Positions 34,666-45,639 of a stretch of 64,000 bases of DNA are shown in pieces. A program made the position numbers and the translations under genes. Source of the stretch: Ulota crispa (Eukaryota > Streptophyta > Bryopsida > Orthotrichales > Orthotrichaceae); the NCBI GenBank assembly GCA_963920765.1, contig OY987244.1, positions 7,628,501 through 7,692,500 on the forward strand, given 5' to 3'. Below the pieces are notes generated by a model. That model did not search any database and was not told the origin of the DNA. It saw only the letters and a program-made list of their open reading frames with translations. The stretch's first letter is position 1, and the number at the start of each line of letters is the position of its first letter.

Positions 34666-37600
34666 TCACGGCATCCACAAGATGCCGAGACCTTCGAGAC
34701 CGACGTTATCAGGATCTTCGGAACTGAACTCGTCTGAAAATGAATCGATTCCACCACCCAGGGCCATGGAGAAGCTAAGCACTTGGTAAGTCACAACTGG
34801 GATGGTGTCCACTGCCATCCCCTCTGCTAGATCGGCTGGCTCTTCTGAGCGCTGCACGAGCTGAACGATCATGTGTGGTTCAATGCCAGAACCGAGGCCA
34901 GCTTGGCCTGGCATATCTTCGAACAGCCTTTCTTCGCGCTGTAAACCATCAAACCGTAAAGTCAAGTACTCATCGAATATCAAGATTTTCATGTTTTGGA
35001 ACAAACAAAAATACCTAGTTGTGCGAAACAACACCGTTCTAACTTGTGAAAGTGCCTACATTTTGTTCACTTGCAGTTTCTACGGTACGTCTGCCTCTAA
35101 GGTAGTATCGAAATCAACTAAACAAGCTACACTTTGCACCAAGGTTCTACAATGGATTCCCTGTGGGGAATCTAAAATGCAATTTGCTTCGAGTCTCACG
35201 TTTCCCTACGAATCTCAACATTTGTCACCTGTAAAACGTTCCCTTTTAAGCAAGTGGTCTGCACAAATATCTTATTTTGAAGCTCAGTAGTGAAAACTTG
35301 GACTCATACTAGAAACCAAAAATGAGACCCTTGTGTGTCGTGACGATTCAGTTTTGATTATTCACAGGATTCATATTATTTTCACCCGTCCACCATTAGG
35401 TGAAAAAGAAATTCTACCTTGGAGGGTACGTGATTTAGTACATACTTATAAGGTCTTATGGCCTATAATTCTCCTCTAAGATTGCATTAACTCGAACAGT
35501 ATAACTTTCAAACAATTCATGACTCATCCTTATGTTTGCTTGTCTCTTTGGATTGTTACTTCTTTCGCATCACCTCCACTGGAATTGTTACTTCAATAAA
35601 GTGCAAGGGTCCCATTACCAAGTTCTAGAGGTTTGATGATATGAAAATGAAGGCAGTTGAGGTTATTATGTATGAGTTGTAATTAAGCTTGTTCATAGCG
35701 AATCAGAAATTGCAATCTATACAAAATACAATGCAGTTTAGAAGTATGGATTGGTAGAACTACATGGATTACAACAATTAAGTAGAATACAACAAGCGAT
35801 TCATTCTTGTATAATAAGAAGCTGAGGTGTAGTACACTAACCACAGGAGCTTCGGATGTGCTCAAAGCTGGTCTCCCGTTTGGAGAGGACAGCGCCTCAA
35901 GCTCATCCTTTGTATCTTTCGCCTCATTATGTTGTTGGCTGCTGCTACTGCTGCTGCTGAGCAATCTGAAAATCAAATTCAGGATTAGCAACATGTAACC
36001 AAATTATAAACATGAAAGGGCCATTCAGGTTCTCCGGAAAGGGCATACTCCGTATAAGGTCTCTCCTACTCTACCCGAGCTCTGATGTGAGACCAGAAGA
36101 GTGGGCTCCCTGAATTGACATCCATGGTATGACAGTAATGACAGTCAGGTTTCTTTGATATGGCCATCTCTAAAGTGACATTTTGAACATTTTGGAATGG
36201 CCTCCACACTTGTCAGTCTCACCTTTGTCACATGTATCACAATTTCAGTCTATGTAAAAAAAAAATCTTAAAACACAAGGCAGTCAGACTAAAGAGGACA
36301 GGATGTAGACCGACGGTATTCCATATGTCATTTAATGAACCTATATATAAACATTACATGCAATTATTAACAAGACTTATTCGATGGATGCATGCAAAGA
36401 TTTGCTCAAGATTATGCATGAAGACAAAAGCCAGGGTTCAGGAAATAACTACATATAAACCACGACTCCGTGATTGATGTGCTACACAAAATCTCCAAAG
36501 TGCAGACAAATAAACTTGAGGTGAGGAGAGATCAGGATTGCGGATGATGCATAAAGCACCCATTATCAACCCACCTTAAGTATTAACATATCAACCCTGC
36601 CAAAATTTTGACACCTCAAAATGTAAGCATGAATGGCAAACAGGGCTAGGTAATCTTATCAGTCAGAGAAGCTAGAGCACATGAGTTTACCATTGTATGT
36701 ACTCTTTGTGTTCTTTTCAACATGTATTGTGCTTATGGGGGACCCTAAGATCAATTTTCAGTGCTCTCCTCAAATCGAAAACTTTTGAAATGAATAGCCT
36801 TCGTCAAAAGCTCTGAACTTTGATTCCAACAAGCCTTTTCTTATACTTGCAAAGAAACACATGTAGTTCATTTGTCCCATTTCCAGTTGGTTTCTGTTTA
36901 AGTACAATTAGTGACAATTATGAACACTCAAAACTTCTTTGAACTGGCTGATTGACGTAACAATACAGTAGCTTTACAGGTAGGAATTCCATGTGTACTG
37001 CTATTAAGCAACTAATGATGACTAGCTAATTTTAAAAAGTACAAAATAATACCCATTATGCCATATGTAAACCCAAAGCATGGTCACAGATATTGCGACA
37101 TTCCCAGGAATCTCAAACGATATGGATGTGACATCACGAACTGTTTCGGAAGGTGGCACATGATCGATGTGCTAGTATAAAATGCCAAGAACGAACCTAG
37201 TGTAGGAAAAATTACAAATATACGACTTTTCAACAAAGTGAATAGCCAGAGGGAAGCCCATATTGTTCTCAAAAAGGGCTCTAAGATCGCTAGGTACGAA
37301 TGAGGATCTACATTGGGAAACCAAAGTGTACTGAGAATCAGAATAGTATCCTAACTTTCACAAACCTAACACAAAGTGAGCTGTGTCTGCAAAATGGGTT
37401 GAAACAATAAATTTCGACCAATGATCTCTCATGAGTCATGACCATTTGAAATGGGAGGGACTTTGGGATAACAATTTCTGCATATTGTGTTTTAACCCCT
37501 AAATGCTCAAGGCACCAAATTTTGGTGTTCTGCAGACCAAAATTTGATGCCTTGGGCATTTAGGGGTTAGATTACTTGACTGTTAGACACCATCCAAGTA

Positions 37601-38857
37601 TTTAACGCTCTACTGCAGAATGTTGTGTCAACTATAAGTTGTTGTTCTGGCTCAAAAAGAAACAAAAGAACCGAAAGCATCCATTAGACCAAGTATCTTC
37701 ACGGGTTTTCGAGCAGACTAAGCTTTTTGCATGTAGCTACACCTGCGAGGTCAAGCGTAACCTTACATTGTCAAGCAAAACTACACTCCCAGCCCTGACC
37801 GCTACAAGTCGATCTTTGTCAGCGTAAAAACAAAAGAAACACGTGTCACATGATATAATTGACGGTGTTTCCTTGTACTTACAATAACGAAACATGAAAA
37901 CCTAAGGACCTTTGACACTTATCATGTCCTGATCTAGCCACCACAGCAACCAGAGGTAGAGTCGAAAATCTAACCAGTTGGTACTGGTCGGTTGCAAGAG
38001 GCCGATTGAGTAACTATTCTTTCTATGGGAGGTATGAAAGTAACGTTCAGTACGGAAAACAATGCTCCACTTTCTGGCCACGGCCCAGCAAAGAATCATC
38101 GCAAGGTAGAAGATCACCATACTTGGGATCCCAATTAGCTCATGAAGGTCGTTCAAGTAGAAGACACAAGCTTTGCTCTAAAACAAAGCGTTGCACCCAC
38201 AGTACAAGTTCAACTAACACCTGAATCAATACAGCACACAGAAAAATACTGATGCCAATCACAGGTTCGATTCAAGGATGCAGAAAATCACACCCCAATC
38301 AACACTCAACACAGGCCTCTTTCCGCATTATCCGGTGAGAAAAAGAAGCTGTCAGTTTTTGCCCACCAAAAAACAGTAAACCGGAAAATACAAAGAGATT
38401 CTTCATCTGTTACCAGCAGGAATATGACGACACCTATTGCGAACGAAAACAGATTCTCAGATTCTCCTACACGTCTGCTATGAGGAAAATCCTCAGAGGA
38501 GAAAAACGTCCAGAAACATCAGATTGTACTACAGTAGTTGAATAAAAAAGTCGTTAAATGAGCATCTTATTATCCTCCCCTGTACTTTTAGATTGAGAGC
38601 GAAGTAGAGCAAACTTACGAGTTTTCCTCCGTTTCTGCAGCAGACGAAGATGACGATGACGAGGCGACGGAGGCCAGGTTCCTGATTTTGACACCACCAG
38701 CATCATCATCGTTGTCTTCGACTATGGCTTTGCCTATGTCCGGAGCCTGGGTGGAATCGGGTAACACATGCGCCTTGTGCAGCCGCGTGGGGGTCTGATT
38801 GCAAATGTGACACTTATCCCTTATCTCCTGCTTCTCGTCAAACGCGGGCTCGGGCAT
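34666..38857 (-). CDS. Unrecognised acidic Ser-rich protein, three coding exons
   Basis: I do not recognise the family. Exons 38857-38619, 35965-35842 and 34938-34666 join cleanly, with donors CTC|GTAAGT and GTG|GTTAGT and acceptors TTTTCAG and GTTTACAG. The split Ser codon closes, giving 211 residues. Near the N-terminus a C-H-I-C pair (Cys19, Cys22) with nearby His residues could be half of a metal site. A DNDDD acidic patch and two poly-Ser tracts (7 Ser each) follow, on either side of the first intron. The C-terminus is acidic with an SFSDEFSSEDPD stretch. No signal peptide or membrane segment is seen. The large first intron is about 2650 bp. An acceptor at 38905 lets the frame extend upstream of the ATG. 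A GTGAGT donor at 39417 probably ends a 5' untranslated exon, since its frames do not join in phase. An alternative start in another exon is possible. Probably a nuclear or cytosolic regulator, but this is inference. Confidence 0.6.
37492..37570. mobile_element. TTAA-type piggyBac-like mini-element in an intron (79 bp)
   Basis: It is a nearly perfect palindrome. TTAACCCCTAAATGCTCAAG at the left is mirrored by GGGCATTTAGGGGTTAG at the right, and the centre is CCAAATTTTGG. The right TTAA has decayed to TTAG. It lies in the first intron of the unrecognised Ser-rich gene. Confidence 0.75.
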
Positions 38858-39418
38858 CTCGACCTGCAGGGGAGGTTGCAGCTTCACGCGTTTAATTATG
38901 AAACCTGTTAATAAAAAAGGTCAATCTCGGATGCGTTAGCAACACACTACAACCAAGCGAACGGCTGCAACTAAAGCACCAACCTCAAAATCTCCAAATA
39001 TCGTGCTAGCTAGCGTGAACACAAACACTTAAGGGAAGCATGTGACATTCAAATTCGGTTCTGAGGTTAAACCCTATCAAAAAACACGCACATTCAACAA
39101 CGACTCCGTTTGGAAGTTCTGATTAGGTCAATTCTGAGTACAAAAAAACATTCCATACGACTTCGAATCCGAGTCACGCACCGGAGACCGTGCACATTCT
39201 AATCTAGTAGAACACTCCCTCCAGCGAGACTGACAGTTGTGCCCTGAATAGATTCTCTGCCGAGACAAGGACAAGCAGTGCTTCTTCTCCAATGGGGGGA
39301 CTTACTTACTCGGCTTGATCTCGTGCACGCAACACCTTACGACTGCTCCCCACACAACATCGATCGATCTCCACTTAAGTTACTAGCAAGTAGTCTTCAC
39401 CTCGGCGTCCGACTCACA

Positions 39419-40139
39419 CCGTCATCGACGGCAAAAACTTGGGATGTGAGAAATCCAAGAGCTCATCAACTGCGAGAGTGCACATATGTTCCACATGATT
39501 CGGCACGGGCGCAGTTGCGGCTGTACACGATCCAGCTCCAGCGATGAGGCGAGGGTACTCTAAGGGCTTGTGCACGGCTTGGCTTTAAGAAGAATGGCGA
39601 GAGAATTGGAGAGGCCGGAAAAGAGACCCGAAGACAAGGGACGACGGGGACAGGGAATGGCGAGGACAGAAGCACACGCAATTAATTAGGACCGTCTACA
39701 CTCTAAACTAGATGGACTAGTTAACTAAGAGCAGTAGGCATAACATTAGTGTGTCTGTACACACTGAGAGCATCTCCTGCCGTACGCCAAATGTTCAGGC
39801 CCCGGTTCAGGCCTGTACATTTATCTTCCCCTTCAAATAAGTTATATTTGAAAAAGGCTTTTAAATCCTTTACAAGTTATATTTTATGGTGATCATAGTT
39901 TACTTTATTGCTTTTGGAAGTTTTTTGACTTGAGATTGGTTGGCATTATACTTAGCGAGTTGCAATGTTGGGATACAAGTGGCCGTTCCCTCTAAACAAA
40001 TAGATTGGAATTGGAGGGACCTTGACATTTGGAGGGTTGCAAGAGATGCTCTAAGTCAACATCTCGAGTGTTACACTTCAAACTTGACATTATATCTAAA
40101 TTTGAGGGCCTTCAAAGTTCTTATTCTTTAGCCTTGCAC
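39419..40139. other. Probable 5' exon and upstream region of the Ser-rich gene, then intergenic
   Basis: Roughly 39418-39680 is GC-richer and ends in a strong minus-strand GTGAGT donor, consistent with a 5' untranslated exon. Beyond about 39700 the sequence turns AT-rich with no gene seen. Confidence 0.35.
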
Positions 40140-40385
40140 TTCAAAGGTGGCCCTTGCACTTCAACTATGTCCCATAAATAATTAAATAGTACTTTGACCA
40201 TTCACCAAGGGGAATATAGGATAAAGCTCATAAAACTTAAGATGAATAATGCTTTGAAGGGGCATTGCTTTGACACACTAGGATGGAGTGTCATGAGAGA
40301 ATTTTGAGGGACCCATGGCACTTGTTATCCATGCTTGGAATGTGTTAGACCATGGTAGTGCAATGTTGGAGAAGCTCTAACGCCA
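40140..40385. repeat. Dispersed repeat, copy 1
   Basis: A ~245-bp block (CTTGCACTTCAAC, CCCATAAATAAT, GGATAAAG and others in order) recurs in the same orientation at about 42240-42485 with moderate divergence. Its ends were not defined. Confidence 0.6.
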
Positions 40386-40477
40386 TGAGTGTTCTCATGA
40401 GAGGATATCATGTTCAACTTTTGAGCAACTATAATATTAAATCATGTTTCTTGGATTTACTAGTTGGTACATAACAA

Positions 40478-41765
40478 TAGAGGAAAATGAGCTCAAGAGA
40501 AGGCCCTCAAGGGAAGTGCCTAGAGGGGTCAAAAGCATTTAAAGGTATTGTCTTTTTTCAAATCAAAAGAGACTAATGCCCTATACCCGCTTGCAACTTA
40601 TGATGAGTACTTCATGAGGATATTTTCCTTTTACAATATTATATTCTCCTTTTTTGATGAGTGTCCTTGTTTGATTGGTAATTCTAATTGTATTTTATTC
40701 TTGTGTCCCACTAGAGGTCATTGCATTAGTAATTGTCATGCTACGATATTGCTTTGCATCATTAGAGGAAAAATGAGCTCAAGAGAAGGCCCCTATGGGA
40801 AGTGGTTGGAGGGGTCAAAAGCATTTAAATATAATGTCCTTTTTCAAATATAAAGAGACTAATACCCTATACCCGCTTACAAGTACTTCATGAGAGTCAT
40901 TTTTTTTTACAATATCATATGCTTTTTGTTTGATGAGTGTCCTTGTTTGATTGAGAATTCTAGTCCTAGTTTATTTTTGTGTCCCACTAAAGGACCTTGC
41001 ATTTGTCATTGTCATGTTATAATATTGTTTTCCATCAAACACAATATTCATTAAATTGGGAAAAAAAAATTCCCAAACTGTATTTCACCTAAAACCTCTC
41101 AAGTCAACTAAAACGTTTAAGGAGGTCAATTTTAATGTTTAAGGAGGTCAACTTACACATAGTTAATGAACTTTGTGCCCAAAATTTCAGAAATATTGTT
41201 ATTTTGTGGAACAAATAGGTCTTGTTCTTGGCTTTTTGGTAACAAAGGTCATATTTCTGGAAGATTTTTAGCTTTTGGGTAATAAAGAGTGTATTTTTGG
41301 AAGATTCTTGGGTACTTGGGTAATGAAGAGTGTATTTTTGGAAGATATATATCTCATTTCATTGGAAAACAGTCAAGTGCACACCTAACAAAATAGGGCC
41401 AAAATTCCCAAAATGTCAATTATTCCCAATTTAATGAATATTGTGTTATCATCAATCTTTTTGTTTTGCACCATGGTACATTTGAGTACTTCACACAAGG
41501 TAGAGACCCTTGTGTAGGTACCTTACCTATGCTTCTCCTACCTTAATAAATAGAGTGGTTTGTCAAGGTGTAGGGGCCTTCTCTTGAGCTCATTTTTCCT
41601 CTAATGCATCAAATCCTTTTGTCCTGTAGCATTGTACATTTGAGCACTTCACACAAGGTAGAAACCCTTGTGTAAGTATCGTACCTATGCTTCTCCTACC
41701 TCAATAAATATGATAGTGTGTCAATATTGGGAGGCCTTCTCTTGAGCTCATTTTTCCTCAAATGC
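40478..41765. mobile_element. Nested double-ended inverted-repeat element
   Basis: The left terminus AGAGGAAAAATGAGCTCAAG followed by AGAAGGCCC occurs twice (40479, 40764). Its inverse occurs twice on the right (ending about 41604 and 41762). The region after each left end is a ~285-bp direct repeat, and that before each right end a ~155-bp direct repeat. This looks like one inverted-repeat element with duplicated ends, or one copy inserted in another. It has no coding content. Confidence 0.65.
41039..41446. mobile_element. MITE, ATTCATTAAATTGGG family, ACACAATATT-ended copy
   Basis: It starts ACACAATATTCATTAAATTG and ends CAATTTAATGAATATTGTGT, a 20-bp perfect inverted repeat. It lies inside the double-ended element at 40478-41765. 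Its interior shares the GAAGATATATATCTCATTTC block with 33583-33882. Confidence 0.8.
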
Positions 41766-41865
41766 ATGCTTTATTTGTATAATATTTGATTTTTGTGAAC
41801 AATGGTCAATTTTCAAAAGTCTTCAACACTACCACTAATATTTTTCCTTATCTATGTTACATTAA

Positions 41866-42152
41866 ATAGTGCATTTAGGTTATTTAAACAATTAGGTTGT
41901 CTTATCCAAAAAAGTTACCTCATGACTCATCATTTAGTCACTTGGACATGCATGCAACTCTCTAAATTTTACGGTTTCACATGGTTTATGGCTTGATAAA
42001 CGCTAGTTTGTTTTTTTTTTGCAATGTTGTTGTTGTTGCCAAATCCTTGTTGCTAAAATATGTTTATTGCAATGATTATTGATGAAAAATATTGTAGTAT
42101 TAGTAAATGCTTATATAGTGTAAAATGTCAAAAAATTAGTGTGAGGCAATCG
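41866..42152. mobile_element. Inverted-repeat element, uninterrupted homologue of 47736-48983
   Basis: It shares GCATTTAGGTT, AACAATTAGGTTG, CATGCAACTCTCTAAA and GAAAAATATTGTAG in order with 47736-47975, then AATAGTGT-like DNA with 48933 onward. It lacks the 957-bp TTAA element present there. The corresponding site is TTAT at 42111-42114. Confidence 0.65.
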
Positions 42153-42239
42153 AAGCCCATCTCCACCGGTCCTACCTTGTTCAAAGGTTTCCATCTATTT
42201 TTGAAAGGCCCTCAAGCCCCTCAATCTCCACCCATGCTC

Positions 42240-42485
42240 TTCAAAAAGGTGGCCTTGCACTTCAACATGCCCCATAAATAATCATTTGACCACTTATCAA
42301 GGAAAGTAGAGGATAAAGTTCACTAAACTTAAAATGGATAGTGGTGAATAGTGCCTTGAAGGGCCGTTGTTAGAAACAATAAGACAAAGTGTTTTGAGAG
42401 GGTTTTGAAAGGGCCTACGGCACTTTTCATCCACTTTGAGTGTATGTCATACCATGGAAGGGCACCGGCAGAGATGCCCTAAGGC
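42240..42485. repeat. Dispersed repeat, copy 2
   Basis: This is the direct-orientation homologue of 40140-40385. Confidence 0.6.
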
Positions 42486-42796
42486 CCGATTCAGACTAGC
42501 GACCGGCCAAAAAACTCTTGAACGTGTGGTTGAAATTTGGATTTCAACCGCTGCAAGGTTCAAACTGAGGGTTTGTTTGGTACTTTTACATTCATTTTCA
42601 CCAACCAATATAACCACGTTAGCGGTCAAGATAGTGAAGTTTTGGGGCCTGCTCCAAGGGTGGTACCAAACTTGTCCAATAGAATCACACTCTTGGATGA
42701 CATACAATTTTACATAAAAATTTCTATTGGGCAGAACACCGGACACAGTGCCAACTTCAGTGTCTTGACCGGTTGCTAGTCTAAACCGGGCCTAAG
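42479..42796. mobile_element. MITE-like element with GGCCCGGTTTAGACTAG termini
   Basis: The left CTAAGGCCCGATTCAGACTA and the right end's inverse CTTAGGCCCGGTTTAGACTA pair over about 30 bp, including GCGACCGG/GCAACCGG. It is about 318 bp and contains no transposase. Confidence 0.7.
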
Positions 42797-43165
42797 TGTA
42801 CTATTTGGTGCAGTTATCTTAAATAGACTTAACTTACTCTGGTCATGTTGCATTGTTTACGACAAGGGAGCTAAACATGCTGTTGTCACGGGAGGATAAG
42901 TTTAGGATCCCAGATATTCAGGCCAGGCTGTGTCTCTTTCTTGGGGCCCCAACTTCTACAGCAACTTCTCTTCCTATCAGCACCTACCTACTCTTTCTCA
43001 TTTCCACTGTGCAAATTTCCTGACAAAGTAGTTGGGTTGACATTGTGGACCAATTTTGCTAAAGATTGCAAGATGCCGCCAACATAAATTGTATGCATAG
43101 GAGTTCATGCCTTCGGCATTTTGCCTCTTAGATTCTTACCACACGTATTCACCATTCTACAACTA

Positions 43166-43529
43166 TTAACCCCTAAACGTCGAGGAGGATTGTCCTCCGG
43201 CTCTGGAAAAAGATTCTCTGATTCAGGAAAAAGGTTTTTTTTCATCTGATTTTTTTCAAAAGTGACTATAAACACATGGTCCATCATGGAAGGTAAAAAT
43301 TTATCTTATGAGATGTATTCATATTTTTTTGTAACTCAAATTGTGATAAGATTCAGAAACATGGTGTTAGGTCCCAAGCTACCCTTATTGCAACTTTCAT
43401 GAGGGCACCATGCACTATTGACTTTTGCAATTTTATAAAACAAAATTTTAATGGGTGGCACATGCCAAACAACTGCAGAAACCATTGTAGAGGACAGGCA
43501 CGACCACCCATTTGACGCTTAAAGGTTAA
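43166..43529. mobile_element. TTAA-flanked piggyBac-like MITE (~360-bp subfamily)
   Basis: It starts TTAACCCCTAAACGTC and ends GACGCTTAAAGGTTAA. 364 bp. It is the uninterrupted homologue of 30861-31710 in inverse orientation. Confidence 0.8.
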
Positions 43530-43939
43530 ACAATCGATCTTACACCTTGCATGATGTCAAATGTATCCTATCATACACAAATAAAGAATCAAATGAACAA
43601 CACACATATTGTTGACCCAAACTTTGAATTTTTGATAAGTGTACGTTAGTAACAAATGCACAATTGTATTATTGACAAGTGAATGGTCAACAATAAGTAT
43701 ATAAAAAGCACTTCACAAAGCAAAGAAAAACAAGAAGTCTTGCGAGTCTTTAGCTTTTATAAATAGCATAGAAAGATGCCAAGATATATCAGGCCATTCA
43801 AGCTTGAAGAGTTGAGTCTTAGTGAATTTGCATAACATTGAAATATCTCTTGATAAAGTTTAGATTTGCTTTCACTGTCTAGTCTTTATTGGAATATGTT
43901 ACTTTTCTAGCTCTGTTTATTTGTTTTTGTTTTCCTTTT

Positions 43940-44866
43940 TTAACCCCTAAAGCCCTGGGGGTTTTGTTTGTCAAAAGATATTTAAAAATGCCATTTCTAT
44001 TGCAAAGAGTAAAAAAATTTGAAAATTGGTCTTTATAATATTTAGCCATAGGATCTTGTACTAGACTACTATAAGAATGTGGGGAAAAAATTCAAAAACT
44101 TTGACCACCTAAATTGCAAGATTTTTGCATTTAAAGTGTAAACAACAAACATTTTTGCACCTTGCATGATTAGATTATTTGACTCTGAACTTTTTTTACT
44201 TAAATTTTTTGTACCGCAGAGTTTTGAGGTTTATTATTTTATGGTGGGAAATTGAGTTGAAAATCTTTGGAACAAAATCAAAACAAAAAATACTTAATTT
44301 TCATTCTTTAAAAAAACATTAGGTGGAAGAAGGTATGAGATGAACAAAAACCTAAATTGTTAATAACCTTGAAATGGAATTGAAACGCAATAATCCTAGT
44401 GGTGAGATTGTTCTAGAAAGCAAACTTCACCCTCTCCAACAATTTTTTTTGAAAAATTGTAAAACTTGCATTCAAAAATGAAGTTTATAAGTTATTTTTT
44501 CAAGAAGATGCTTGAATTGCCCAAAATTCAAGATTGTCCATAACTTTCTCATAACTAGTGCAAATGGAATGAATGAAAGCTTCAAATGTAAACAAAACTA
44601 TAAACTATGAGAAGAACTTTTTTTTTTTTTTTAATTCAAGTTTTTGTATAATAAAATTGTTGCCAATCTTCATAAATTTGTGCTTATCTAGGCATCATTT
44701 TTGCTTTTAGGCATAGATTGGAATAAAAATGTGATTCCTCAAAAGTTAATGTGTTTTCCTATTTTTTTAAAAAGTTTCAAAAAATTAGGACAAAAATTGA
44801 GGTTGTAGGTACCTGCCCAAAATCTCATTTGTCCCTTGAGGGGACACTCAGGGATTTAGGGGTTAA
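43940..44866. mobile_element. TTAA-flanked piggyBac-like MITE (~940-bp subfamily)
   Basis: It starts TTAACCCCTAAAGCCC and ends GGGATTTAGGGGTTAA. 927 bp. The interior shares GGATCTTGT-C-TAGA-type blocks with the inverse of 47976-48932. No open frame of useful length is present. Confidence 0.8.
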
Positions 44867-45639
44867 TCTCTCTTTAAAGAATATTTGGTCAAAGCAAATT
44901 ATAGATGTTGATTTTTCAAGTATTGCTTGATTACTACAATTGTAGAAGAAAAACAAGATCCTTTACTATGACAAAAGACATACGAAACTCAATCCATCAG
45001 CTAATTTTAAAACGCATTCATTAGGGGTAGTCACAATTGCATTTTTGCACTCTCAATCTTCACGAAAAATCGCCATGGCGCTTCCTCCGTGACTAGCACG
45101 AGCGCAGTTATGTGAAGATTGAGAAAAAAATTCTCACAACCCAGGTTTGAAGAAATGGGTTGAGAATATTATTTGCGTGAGAATTTTTACCATGGTCTGC
45201 CTGTTTTTCACCCTCGCTTTTTTTGCTCCTCCAATCAGTGACCGTGTTACCTTCCTCTAAGTAAAACATTCTCCATTCTTCATTTTCCATCACCCACAAC
45301 AAGGTGTCTCACCTCCTTCCATGGAGAATTACTCTCATTAACTCTTACATTCACTCAGCCATTTCTCAATCTTCACTGAAAATTCAGTCTCAGACCAACC
45401 CTGACTATCCCTATTGTGTATTCTTTCAAATCCTAACAGAATCTTGACATCCTTCCATCGAGAATTTAAGTGTGATGCTTGTGAAAGGTACATGTGCATC
45501 TGTGCATGCCAAGGGTCTGCCTGGGATTTGTGAAGAGCCTCAAAAGTCTACAGGCCTGTCAGGCCCTTTCCCAGCCATTCGATGGTATCTTGGGCATCAA
45601 GTAACCTTGCCAACGAGCAATAGTTGTGGAGTCCTTGAC

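Noticed and set aside
34313-34789. 158-codon plus-strand frame
   Set aside because: It runs antisense across the last exon of the Ser-rich gene, is AT-biased in its first two thirds and has no recognised domain.
38050-38187. Hydrophobic exon-like frame resembling a segment of TOM1/THH1-type membrane proteins
   Set aside because: The similarity is weak and restricted to one membrane segment, and no further exons of such a gene were found. Mentioned only as a possible alternative exon.
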